A DNA stretch of 6,283 nt, taken from assembly GCA_002684875.1 (NCBI GenBank), contig NYVY01000019.1, positions 1 to 6,283 of the forward strand. Direction: 5' to 3'. The position numbers and the translations under genes were made by a program. Origin of the DNA: Pseudomonadota bacterium. GTDB taxonomy: Bacteria > Pseudomonadota > Gammaproteobacteria > Burkholderiales > Burkholderiaceae_A. Of the stretch, positions 1-5,745 are shown piece by piece (positions within the stretch are counted from its first letter, which is position 1; every line of letters begins with the position of its first letter). The notes beneath the pieces were generated by a model. It was given only the letters and a program-made list of their open reading frames with translations. It did no database searches and had not been told where the DNA came from.

Positions 1-13
1 TTTCATTTATCAT
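1..13 (-). CDS. Possible first codons of the next operon gene (tssG expected)
   Basis: Just after the tssF stop codon (TAG, 15-17) the minus strand has an ATG at 13-11, preceded by AGGAG (24-28) at a spacing of 10 nt, inside the end of tssF. That is a reasonable translation start for a gene that continues off the left edge. A second ATG at 6-4 lies 17 nt from the same ribosome-binding sequence and is less likely. In T6SS operons tssF is usually followed by tssG, so tssG is the expected identity. Only four codons are visible and none is diagnostic, so the product is inferred from gene order alone. Confidence 0.3.
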
Positions 14-14
14 T

Positions 15-1787
15 CTACAAAAACTCCTGTGTTCCAGACATTGCGGGCCATTCGACAACCTTTTGGTTGTCTGAAATCACTGAAAGCGCTACGAATGAAT
101 TAATTGTTGTATACAAGGAGAAAAATTTAGCGAGAACTAATGAAAACAAAATCATCGACGATCCTACAAATGCATCACTTTCTAACTCTATTTGAACTTC
201 AATACCCTTGCAGAAGTGTCTCCATGATTCTTTCTTTCTTCTTCGTACCACTTGTTTTGTAATAATTTTTTTTACCCCTTTAATTTGTTCGATATCCCGA
301 AGTTTTCCTGATGAGAACAGGGTAATTATCTCTCTTAATTGATGTACTCCTGTAGCACCAGAAACTAAAGAAAAATGATTGAGAGTTAAGAGGGATGTTA
401 ATTTCCATGTAGTACTCCCGTCATAAGCAGGATCTCTTTGACTGGTGGGCTCATACAAAGATGTTATAAGAATCCCATTAGTGATACTATCTGCTATAAA
501 TTTTGTATTAGCTGGAATTTGCTCAGATAATCTTCGATTTGTGCATAACAGATTGGCATATATAGTGCCACCACTAACCCTATCACTTGCTAAATTATTT
601 TCTACAAAACTAATAAATATATCTGATCCCGAGATATCCTTCCTTAAACTTTTTTGTCTTCTAGATACCCATAACAATGAGGGATCTTCATCTTTACTTT
701 GATCGTTTATTTCTATTGTTTCTGAGTACTCTCTTATCTTTCTAGGAAGAGATGTTCCAGGTTCAGACACTGTTAGACTTTCAATTGAATAAATTTCTGT
801 AACCGAATCATTCTTTTTATCTGCAATCAATAACTGTTCTAATTTTTTATCTGAAGACCTGATAGGTTCACTCATTTTTGGGAAAATATTAATAACTGGA
901 ACGCAATTTAATTTGAAGTTTTTTTCTGATAGATTATTTAATTTTCGAGATAAGGGTGAAAATGAGAGTTTTAAGGTAAACTCTTGGCCAGATAACTTAT
1001 TTAAATTAAAACCATCAAGAGTAAAAAAGTGAAATTTTTTTTCAAATGCAAAATATTCTTGAATAAGACAATAAGAGGCGTTTGACTTACTAGGGATTGG
1101 TAAAGCTAAATCATCTTTATCTAATCCCCTAATATGAATATTTCTATTTTTTAAAGTTTTTTTTGTTCCAAGATCATCATAAATTTCAATTCTCTTTAAT
1201 TTTGTAAGAATCACTTCCTGTATACTTGCTATTTGTTTCCAATCACCCGTAACATGAAAATCAAATTTAGAAACGTCAAGTTCGCTTAAGTCAGATCCTT
1301 GATCGGACCTAATCGATAAGTTTAAACTCTCCTCATCAGCTGTGAATTTTGAAATTCTTAAAGGTATAAACTGGGTGTCCCATACCGTTCTAAATCTACA
1401 GGTATGGTGTTGGTCAGACAGTGCATTTAAATATGAATTTTTTGGGATCGTAAGCGGCTTACGCATTTTTCCTAAAGTATCAGTAGTATTCATTTTTAAA
1501 ACTGTTAACGCTGGAATCGGCTTTAGTAGAGACGGGCAGAATTTTTCAAGAATACCAATTGCTAATTGGTCATAATCCTTATCAATATCACGCTGAATGC
1601 GCGCTGATAAAAAAGCAAAAGATTCGATTAATCTTTCCACGTGTGGATCTAAGGATTCTCCGTCCCGAATGTCTAGCCGGGATGCAACCTGAGGATATTT
1701 TCTTGCAAACTCTTTGCCTTCATTCCTTAGGTAATCTAATTCCTGGGAGAAGTAATCCATTAGGTCTTGTTCTTGATTATCAGACAA
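15..1787 (-). CDS. tssF: T6SS baseplate protein TssF (VasA/ImpG family)
   Basis: TssF is a cytoplasmic baseplate wedge subunit; in the family two TssF copies join TssG and contact TssE and TssK. The 590 residues match the usual family length. Family features are the start region with YFSQELDYLRNEGKEFA (residues 12-28), DPHVERLIESFAFLSARI (47-64), the LLKPIPALT segment (87-95), IPKNSYL (114-120), the WDTQFIPL segment (136-143), a late STTWKLTSLLTLNHFSL segment, and a C-terminal IEVQIELESDAFVGSS followed by a hydrophobic stretch ending in TTINSFVAL. The start is TTG at 1787: AAGGAG (1795-1800) sits 7 nt upstream, while the in-frame ATG at residue 10 (1760) has no comparable site. The reading frame overlaps the end of tssE by 8 nt, which suggests translational coupling. 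No frameshift or truncation is seen. Confidence 0.95.
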   Translation of the reverse strand: MSDNQEQDLMDYFSQELDYLRNEGKEFARKYPQVASRLDIRDGESLDPHVERLIESFAFLSARIQRDIDKDYDQLAIGILEKFCPSLLKPIPALTVLKMNTTDTLGKMRKPLTIPKNSYLNALSDQHHTCRFRTVWDTQFIPLRISKFTADEESLNLSIRSDQGSDLSELDVSKFDFHVTGDWKQIASIQEVILTKLKRIEIYDDLGTKKTLKNRNIHIRGLDKDDLALPIPSKSNASYCLIQEYFAFEKKFHFFTLDGFNLNKLSGQEFTLKLSFSPLSRKLNNLSEKNFKLNCVPVINIFPKMSEPIRSSDKKLEQLLIADKKNDSVTEIYSIESLTVSEPGTSLPRKIREYSETIEINDQSKDEDPSLLWVSRRQKSLRKDISGSDIFISFVENNLASDRVSGGTIYANLLCTNRRLSEQIPANTKFIADSITNGILITSLYEPTSQRDPAYDGSTTWKLTSLLTLNHFSLVSGATGVHQLREIITLFSSGKLRDIEQIKGVKKIITKQVVRRRKKESWRHFCKGIEVQIELESDAFVGSSMILFSLVLAKFFSLYTTINSFVALSVISDNQKVVEWPAMSGTQEFL

Positions 1788-2256
1788 CTAATTTCTCCTT
1801 TTTTCTAAGAGATGTTTCATTACCAGCGTACGAAATCAGAAATGTGACAGGCTCTAGTGTGATTCCAAAAATTACTTTTCCAGACACATGAAAATTGAGA
1901 ATATATTTTTCCATTTGATTTAAATCAAAATCTATGACGGGATTTTGTAGTCTTGGTTCAAAACACAAAAATGCTTTGATTAGAACTTTTTTTACACTTT
2001 CTCTTTCCGATGAGTTTTGAATTGAGTAGCCGAAAAAATCTGGTAGCCCGTAATCTAGAACAGTTAAAGGTTCTTTATTTAGAAATTCTTTAATATCAAG
2101 GTGCGATCTAGTCTGAGAAATTCGATTTAGCTCAGAGAATACCGAAAATTGTAACTGCTGGATATTAAGTCTCGAACTGTAAATGCTTTTTTCATCATTT
2201 ACAGTACCTAGTCTATCAAAGAGAGGAGCGTAACCACCAGTTTGTAAACGAGACAT
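1780..2256 (-). CDS. tssE: T6SS baseplate protein TssE (gp25-like)
   Basis: TssE is the cytoplasmic baseplate subunit homologous to phage T4 gp25, the part that nucleates sheath assembly and clasps the wedge complex to the first sheath ring. The 158 residues are near the usual family size. Characteristic segments are PLFDRL near the N-terminus (residues 11-16), TVLDYGLPDF (65-74), and the gp25 core FEPRL (99-103) containing the conserved Glu-Pro-Arg triad, followed by a C-terminal beta-rich segment. The ATG at 2256 has GGAG (2267-2270) 10 nt upstream. The gene follows hcp by 26 nt and its TGA stop lies inside tssF. The C-terminus ends in a short basic tail (RKKEK, 151-155). Family assignment is firm. 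Confidence 0.95.
   Translation of the reverse strand: MSRLQTGGYAPLFDRLGTVNDEKSIYSSRLNIQQLQFSVFSELNRISQTRSHLDIKEFLNKEPLTVLDYGLPDFFGYSIQNSSERESVKKVLIKAFLCFEPRLQNPVIDFDLNQMEKYILNFHVSGKVIFGITLEPVTFLISYAGNETSLRKKEKLVV
1795..1800 (-). promoter_or_regulatory. Ribosome-binding site deciding the TTG start of tssF
   Basis: AAGGAG on the minus strand, inside the last codons of tssE, lies 7 nt before the TTG at 1787. The downstream in-frame ATG (1758-1760) has no purine-rich Shine-Dalgarno sequence at a suitable distance. This favours TTG as the true start. A TTG start plus an 8-nt overlap with tssE could lower TssF synthesis relative to TssE, but that is inference. Confidence 0.65.
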
Positions 2257-2282
2257 AATTTAAAAACTCCACGTTTTTTTCT

Positions 2283-2777
2283 TTAGGCTGGTAAATTTAA
2301 ACTTAAATCCCAACCGAACGAATCGTTACCAGGACTAATAACATCGACACCCTGTTGTTTGTATTCTATTTGAATCTTTTGGAAATTAAGTTTAAAAAAG
2401 TCTGTTGGAAACTTTCCATCACCCCCAGCTTCTGTTCGGATTTCAGAAACCATCGCATTATTCATGGTAACTACAAATATTGGCATAAAGGCTCCCGAAG
2501 CAGTTCTTCCAACTCTTAATGTTGCTGTATGAACTGTAGCATTAGCACAAGAGGAAAATAATGCGGGGGTCGATAGATCAGACATTTTTGTGAGAAGCAT
2601 ATCTGAGAATGTAACTCTGCCAGCTGTTCTCTCAGTATTAGCAATGTCCATTTGCATAGGCATGGTCGCTTGCATCTGCCAAGTTTGACACAGTATTCCC
2701 GCCTCGTCGTCTAGAAGAATTGTGTCATTACCTGCTACATCGGACAACACAAGGTGATAAATATCGTTAGAACTCAT
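2283..2777 (-). CDS. hcp: T6SS inner tube protein Hcp (TssD)
   Basis: Hcp forms stacked hexameric rings that make the expelled inner tube of the T6SS and can carry small effectors in its lumen. The 164 residues are the normal size for a structural Hcp, with no extra C-terminal toxin domain. Recognisable parts are the early strand CQTWQMQATMPMQMDI (30-45), NTERTAGRVTFSDMLLTKMSD (47-67), TPALFSSCANA (70-80), and the C-terminal pair KLNFQKIQIEYKQQ (129-142) and SFGWDLSLN (153-161), the last being the usual Hcp end with a conserved GW. There is no signal peptide, as expected. The ATG at 2777 has GGAG (2786-2789) 8 nt upstream. The gene lies between tssC and tssE, so it is probably the tube subunit of this apparatus rather than an orphan copy. 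Confidence 0.95.
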   Translation of the reverse strand: MSSNDIYHLVLSDVAGNDTILLDDEAGILCQTWQMQATMPMQMDIANTERTAGRVTFSDMLLTKMSDLSTPALFSSCANATVHTATLRVGRTASGAFMPIFVVTMNNAMVSEIRTEAGGDGKFPTDFFKLNFQKIQIEYKQQGVDVISPGNDSFGWDLSLNLPA

Positions 2778-2840
2778 GGCTTTTACTCCAAGTTAATTAT
2801 TTTGATTAAAAGGACAATCCATCTCTTTCATTCGTTAAAG

Positions 2841-4313
2841 TTAGGACACAGGTGGCGGTAATTCTGCAACTAACCTTATTGATGCAGTTAATTCTTCCAT
2901 CTGAAAATGAGGTCTTATAAATACAACAGCTCTGTATGACCCTGGTTTTCCTGGCACCTCAGAAACGTCAATTCTTGCGTTACCCAGTGGTAATCGAGCT
3001 TTTGTTTCTTGAGGAGCACTATCGTTTAAACATACATAATCTGAAATCCAAGTATTCAGATAAGTTTCAACACTTTGCCTAGTTTGAAAGCTACCAACTT
3101 TGTCCCGCATGATGACTTTAATATAATGGGCGAATCTTGAGGAAGCTAATATATAAGGTAATCTAGAAGAGAGCTCCGCATTCGCATTTGCATTATCTAA
3201 ATTATATAGTTTTGGTTTATTTACAGTTTGTCCACCAAAAAAAGCGGCAAAATTAGACCCTTTAGAATTTACTATTGCAATAAATCCCAGGTCATTTAAC
3301 TCTTTTTCTCTTCTATCAGTTATGGTGACTTCTGTTGGGCATTTTAAAATAATATCCCCATCATCGGTTTTGAATGTGTGCGCAGTCATTCCTTCAACTT
3401 TTCCACCACCTTCCACACCACGGATAGCACTTGTCCAACCATATTTGGCAAATGCATCAGTAATTCTCAGCCCTAATTGGTATGAAGAATTTGCCCATAA
3501 ATACTTGGAGTGATCCTTACCATCTACATCTTCTTCAAATGAAAAAGATTCAACTGGTACAAACTTTGAACCAAAGGGAAGCCGCGCCGCGTACCTCGGC
3601 AACACAAGCGACACGTACCTTGAATCTTCTGATTCTCGGAAGGAACGCCAAGTAATGAGCTCGGCGCTTTCAAAAATCTTTGACATATCCCTAGGAGTAC
3701 CAAGATCAGTAAAAGACTTCATGTCAAAAAGTGCAGGGTCAGCAGCGGCAACAAATGGTGCGTGAGCCGCAGCAGCAACTTTTGAAATTTTTTCAAGTAA
3801 AGCAATATCTTGAGGATGCCTGCTAAAATAAAAATCTGACAAAAGCATTGAATATGGACTCCCACCAAATGTACCATACTCATCTTCATAAACTTTTTTG
3901 AATAAGTTGCTCATGTCATAATCAACTGCTGTTTCTAAATCCTTAAGGAGATCTTTTTTGGAAACATTGAGTAAACGTAATTTCAGTTTTGGACCTGTCT
4001 CAGTCCCAAAGACCATATCTCTCAAACCTGTCCACGCCGCCTCTATATTTTGAAAATCTTCATGGTGCATAATTTCATTGAGGTGGTCTGATAGCAGATC
4101 GTCAATGGTTGATATTCTTTCATTAATCATTGCGACTACGTCTGAATCTGGCCCAAATTTCATACCTTCATCGAGAAGCTCTGTTGCAAATTGTCCGAGC
4201 ATAAGTCGAGCATATGATTCTTGAGTAGGATTATTTACCATCCCCCCTTCCTCAATAATTCTCTCAAGGAGAGTTAACTCTCCATTTGATTCTTCTTTTC
4301 CTGTCTCAGCCAT
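2841..4313 (-). CDS. tssC: T6SS contractile sheath large subunit TssC (VipB/ImpC)
   Basis: TssC pairs with TssB to build the contractile sheath around the Hcp tube; contraction drives the tube outward, and ClpV then disassembles the sheath. The 490 residues match the family. Diagnostic stretches include QDIALLEKISKVAAAAHAPF (168-187) and AADPALF (190-196), YGWTSAIRGVEGGGKVEG (291-308), TEVTITDRREKELNDLGFI (327-345), the AAFFGGQ segment (356-362), LPYILASSRFAHYIKVIMRD (385-404), and the C-terminal PGSYRAVVFIRPHFQMEELT (457-476). The ATG at 4313 has AGGGG (4321-4325) 7 nt upstream, and this site overlaps the tssB stop codon, so the two sheath genes are tightly coupled. The N-terminal part (about residues 1-100) is the helical region that precedes the sheath core in long TssC proteins. 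Codon use is AT-biased except for a short GC-rich patch near residues 232-245. Confidence 0.97.
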   Translation of the reverse strand: MAETGKEESNGELTLLERIIEEGGMVNNPTQESYARLMLGQFATELLDEGMKFGPDSDVVAMINERISTIDDLLSDHLNEIMHHEDFQNIEAAWTGLRDMVFGTETGPKLKLRLLNVSKKDLLKDLETAVDYDMSNLFKKVYEDEYGTFGGSPYSMLLSDFYFSRHPQDIALLEKISKVAAAAHAPFVAAADPALFDMKSFTDLGTPRDMSKIFESAELITWRSFRESEDSRYVSLVLPRYAARLPFGSKFVPVESFSFEEDVDGKDHSKYLWANSSYQLGLRITDAFAKYGWTSAIRGVEGGGKVEGMTAHTFKTDDGDIILKCPTEVTITDRREKELNDLGFIAIVNSKGSNFAAFFGGQTVNKPKLYNLDNANANAELSSRLPYILASSRFAHYIKVIMRDKVGSFQTRQSVETYLNTWISDYVCLNDSAPQETKARLPLGNARIDVSEVPGKPGSYRAVVFIRPHFQMEELTASIRLVAELPPPVS

Positions 4314-4323
4314 CTCTATACCC

Positions 4324-4893
4324 CTAGTTTTCGGTGTTAATGTTTACTTTTTTATTTTCCTTAGGCTTGTTAGAATCTTTTTTTTCTTCAGACCCTACCT
4401 TAGATGAACCAGCCTCTGTTAGTAGTTTCTTAACTTCGGCCTTATTTGAAGCTACCTCCGAAAGAATCCCATTTAGTTCATCATTTCCGTCTAATTTTGC
4501 GGCTAAATCCCTCAAATGTTGCCGTGCTAAAAGAAGTTTTTCTAGTCTTGGAACTTTTTTTACGATATTCTCAGGATGAAAATCATCAAACTTTTTAAAA
4601 TCTAATTCAATCTTTAACTCCCCATCCCCCTTTAAAACATCGGGTATCTTTAGATTCACGCTAGGAGAAATTTTTTGCATAACTTCATTAAAGTTGTCCC
4701 TGTCAATCTCAACAAAACGTCTGTCTCTGAGTTTCGGCTGGTCATTCTTTGAGTTACCTGATAAATCAGCTAATAAACCTACAACGAATGGTAATTCTTT
4801 CTTTTCTATTGCATCCCCGATTTCAACGTCATATGTTATTTGAACTCTCGGTGGACGGTTTCGCCCAACCCATTTTTGCAGACTATCAACCAT
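4324..4893 (-). CDS. tssB: T6SS contractile sheath small subunit TssB (VipA/ImpB)
   Basis: TssB is the small sheath subunit; it forms heterodimers with TssC that stack as a cog-like helical sheath. The 189 residues carry the family signature in order: RPPRVQITYDVE (13-24), LPFVVGLLADLSG (34-46), RFVEIDRDNFNEVM (59-72), and FDDFHPENIV (102-111), then a helical region with LLARQHLRDL (121-130). The protein ends in a tail of about 25 residues (166-189) rich in Lys, Glu, Asn and Ser, which is likely disordered and slightly longer than usual. The ATG at 4893 has a strong purine site, AGGGG (4899-4903), 5 nt upstream. Ten nt separate its stop from the tssC start. A 77-nt gap upstream contains two palindromic elements, so it may also have its own promoter. 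Confidence 0.96.
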   Translation of the reverse strand: MVDSLQKWVGRNRPPRVQITYDVEIGDAIEKKELPFVVGLLADLSGNSKNDQPKLRDRRFVEIDRDNFNEVMQKISPSVNLKIPDVLKGDGELKIELDFKKFDDFHPENIVKKVPRLEKLLLARQHLRDLAAKLDGNDELNGILSEVASNKAEVKKLLTEAGSSKVGSEEKKDSNKPKENKKVNINTEN

Positions 4894-4919
4894 GATTCCC
4901 CCTTTTGTTCCTATTATTT

Positions 4920-4933
4920 TATACTTTAGTATA
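4920..4933. repeat. Perfect palindrome, copy 1 (likely operator upstream of tssB)
   Basis: TATACTTTAGTATA: two perfectly complementary 6-bp arms (TATACT/AGTATA) around a 2-nt TT centre. The identical 14-mer occurs at 5687-5700. It lies 27 nt from the tssB start and within the region where a tssB transcript would be expected to begin. A dimeric repressor or activator site is the natural reading. The stem would be too weak and AT-rich to act as a terminator. Confidence 0.6.
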
Positions 4934-4934
4934 T

Positions 4935-4963
4935 ATTATTATCATACTTTAGTTTAATTTCAA
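4935..4963 (-). promoter_or_regulatory. Candidate internal promoter for tssB
   Basis: On the minus strand TTGAAA (4958-4963, 5 of 6 to the -35 consensus) is followed after 17 bp by AATAAT (4935-4940, 5 of 6 to the -10 consensus). The start would fall near 4928, leaving a leader of about 35 nt before tssB. The degenerate palindrome lies in the spacer and the perfect palindrome covers the predicted start, a layout typical of repression. An alternative -10, TATACT inside the perfect palindrome (4928-4933), has no good -35. The region is very AT-rich, so this call is tentative. Confidence 0.35.
4943..4956. repeat. Degenerate palindrome copy next to copy 1
   Basis: CATACTTTAGTTTA matches the 14-bp palindrome at 12 of 14 positions and keeps the inner ATACTTTAGT (4944-4953) exactly. 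Its centre is 23 bp from that of copy 1, about two turns of B-DNA, so two dimers could bind the same face. AT-rich background makes partial matches easier to get by chance, but the exact shared 10-mer and the spacing support it as a second site. Confidence 0.45.
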
Positions 4964-4970
4964 GTCTTTT

Positions 4971-5642
4971 CTACTTTAATTTCTTTAGTAGCTTATCTGC
5001 CATCACAGTCGCGAGTCTGCTTCTCATTCTTACTCGACTCAGCCTCTCTTGCTCGTCGTGAGCTAAATTCTCAATAGTTGAAATTAATTCCTTTCGACAG
5101 TTGTCTATTTTTGTTTGAGTGTCTCTCAGCTCTTTCCGTAATATTTCTCTTTTTTTAATTTCGGAGGAAAGTTCATCAAACGCTCCAGAAACGTCTTCCC
5201 ACGGCGAAACTTCTGAATTTTTCGTCTCAGAGTAAAGCTGAGAAAATAAGTCATTTAAACTTGAACCAAGCTCATCTAATTTTTTTGAAGCAATCTGACC
5301 TTTTTTCGGCTCATTTTGGTCATTTAACGCTGAATCCACGAGCGAGTTAGTTTGTGCTACTTTTCTCGTTAAAGACTGTAGCTCTGACGTTGACGAGAGA
5401 TCAGAGAGGTCTCCATCTAGAAAATCGTCCTCATCATCAGGTTTTTTCCCTTCGTTTGATGACGAATTATCTGTATCGTAATCATCATCAAAAAACCCGT
5501 CATCCTCCTTCGCATTGTGCAAATTATTTTGCGTTTCTTTTGATGGTGAAAGGTCCTGCCAACCCTCATCTGGAGCATATTTCCGTAAACCCTCCATTGT
5601 TCCGAGGGATGATTGTGAAGCAGAAGACATTTCTTCAGACAT
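4971..5642 (-). CDS. Unrecognised acidic, probably coiled-coil protein leading the T6SS operon
   Basis: I do not recognise this 223-residue protein. It has no signal peptide or membrane segment, so it should be cytoplasmic. Three parts are visible: a Ser/Gln-rich N-terminus (1-45); a very acidic low-complexity stretch (46-82, 17 of 37 residues Asp or Glu) that is likely disordered; and a helical C-terminal half, with residues about 152-205 having the charge and leucine/isoleucine pattern of a coiled coil and a basic end (199-223, with RVRMRSR and KLLKKLK). There is one Cys, at 182. The ATG at 5642 has AGGG (5649-5652) 6 nt upstream. It is co-directional with tssB, 77 nt away, and shares the palindromic operator. 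It shows none of the TssA, TssK or ClpV sequence features I would expect. It could be a cluster-specific accessory, scaffold or regulator, but no function can be assigned. Confidence 0.8.
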   Translation of the reverse strand: MSEEMSSASQSSLGTMEGLRKYAPDEGWQDLSPSKETQNNLHNAKEDDGFFDDDYDTDNSSSNEGKKPDDEDDFLDGDLSDLSSTSELQSLTRKVAQTNSLVDSALNDQNEPKKGQIASKKLDELGSSLNDLFSQLYSETKNSEVSPWEDVSGAFDELSSEIKKREILRKELRDTQTKIDNCRKELISTIENLAHDEQERLSRVRMRSRLATVMADKLLKKLK

Positions 5643-5673
5643 AAAGAGCCCTGTAGTTTCAAGATATTAATAA

Positions 5674-5702
5674 TGGAATTAATATGTATACTTTAGTATA
5701 AT
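5674..5702 (+). promoter_or_regulatory. Candidate rightward promoter overlapping the operator
   Basis: A perfect -10, TATAAT (5697-5702), lies on the plus strand with a poor -35 (TGGAAT, 5674-5679, 3 of 6) at 17 bp. The start would be near 5709, about 37 nt before the ATG at 5746. It overlaps the leftward -10, so the two promoters would compete for polymerase. The weak -35 makes it only a candidate; it might need an activator. Confidence 0.3.
5687..5700. repeat. Perfect palindrome, copy 2 (likely operator between divergent genes)
   Basis: TATACTTTAGTATA, identical to the copy at 4920-4933. It sits in the 103-nt region between the leftward 223-residue gene and the rightward membrane-protein gene. 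It supplies the -10 hexamer of the leftward promoter and overlaps a perfect TATAAT (5697-5702) on the plus strand. A protein bound here would block both directions. Confidence 0.65.
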
Positions 5703-5722
5703 GTTATGAACAACTTTGTCAA
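5695..5722 (-). promoter_or_regulatory. Strong sigma70-type promoter for the T6SS operon
   Basis: On the minus strand a perfect -35 TTGACA (5717-5722) is followed after 16 bp by TATACT (5695-5700), 5 of 6 to the -10 consensus. Transcription would start near 5688, giving a leader of about 46 nt before the 223-residue gene and reading on into tssB. The -10 is one arm of the palindrome at 5687-5700, so repression by occlusion is the simplest model. Confidence 0.65.
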
Positions 5723-5745
5723 CACTTAAGTATTAATTATAAAAA

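Noticed and set aside
445..1891. Plus-strand open frames at 445-702, 1342-1575 and 1559-1891
   Set aside because: They lie opposite tssF and tssE, which are clear family members, and their translations show no recognisable domain.
2778..2840. Possible separate promoter or terminator between tssC and hcp
   Set aside because: This 63-nt gap is the largest between tssB and tssF, and hcp is often needed in excess, but I found no paired -35/-10 at proper spacing and no GC-rich hairpin followed by T residues.
3322..4579. Plus-strand open frames at 3322-3513 and 4334-4579
   Set aside because: They are antisense to tssC and tssB; the hydrophobic or serine/phenylalanine-rich translations are what antisense of charged coding sequence produces.
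4971..4991. Inverted CTACT/AGTAG arms at the end of the 223-residue gene as a terminator
   Set aside because: Five-bp AT-rich arms with an 11-nt loop and no suitable T tract on the transcribed strand; it is also inside coding sequence.
5354..5662. Open frames at 5354-5644 (+) and 5417-5662 (-)
   Set aside because: Both overlap the acidic N-terminal half of the 223-residue gene. The minus-strand one is an out-of-frame reading of the GAT/GAC-rich repeats (Met/Ile/Arg-rich) and lacks a better start site.
5721..5734. A fourth copy of the palindrome around ACTTAAGTAT (5724-5733)
   Set aside because: It matches only 10 of 14 positions in an AT-rich stretch, and its centre is 34 bp from copy 2, not an integral number of helical turns; too weak to call.
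5716..5743. Plus-strand TTGTCA (5716-5721), 16 bp, TATAAA (5738-5743) as promoter of the membrane-protein gene
   Set aside because: The hexamers are each 5 of 6 to consensus, but transcription would start near 5750, after the ATG at 5746, so it could not serve the assigned start.
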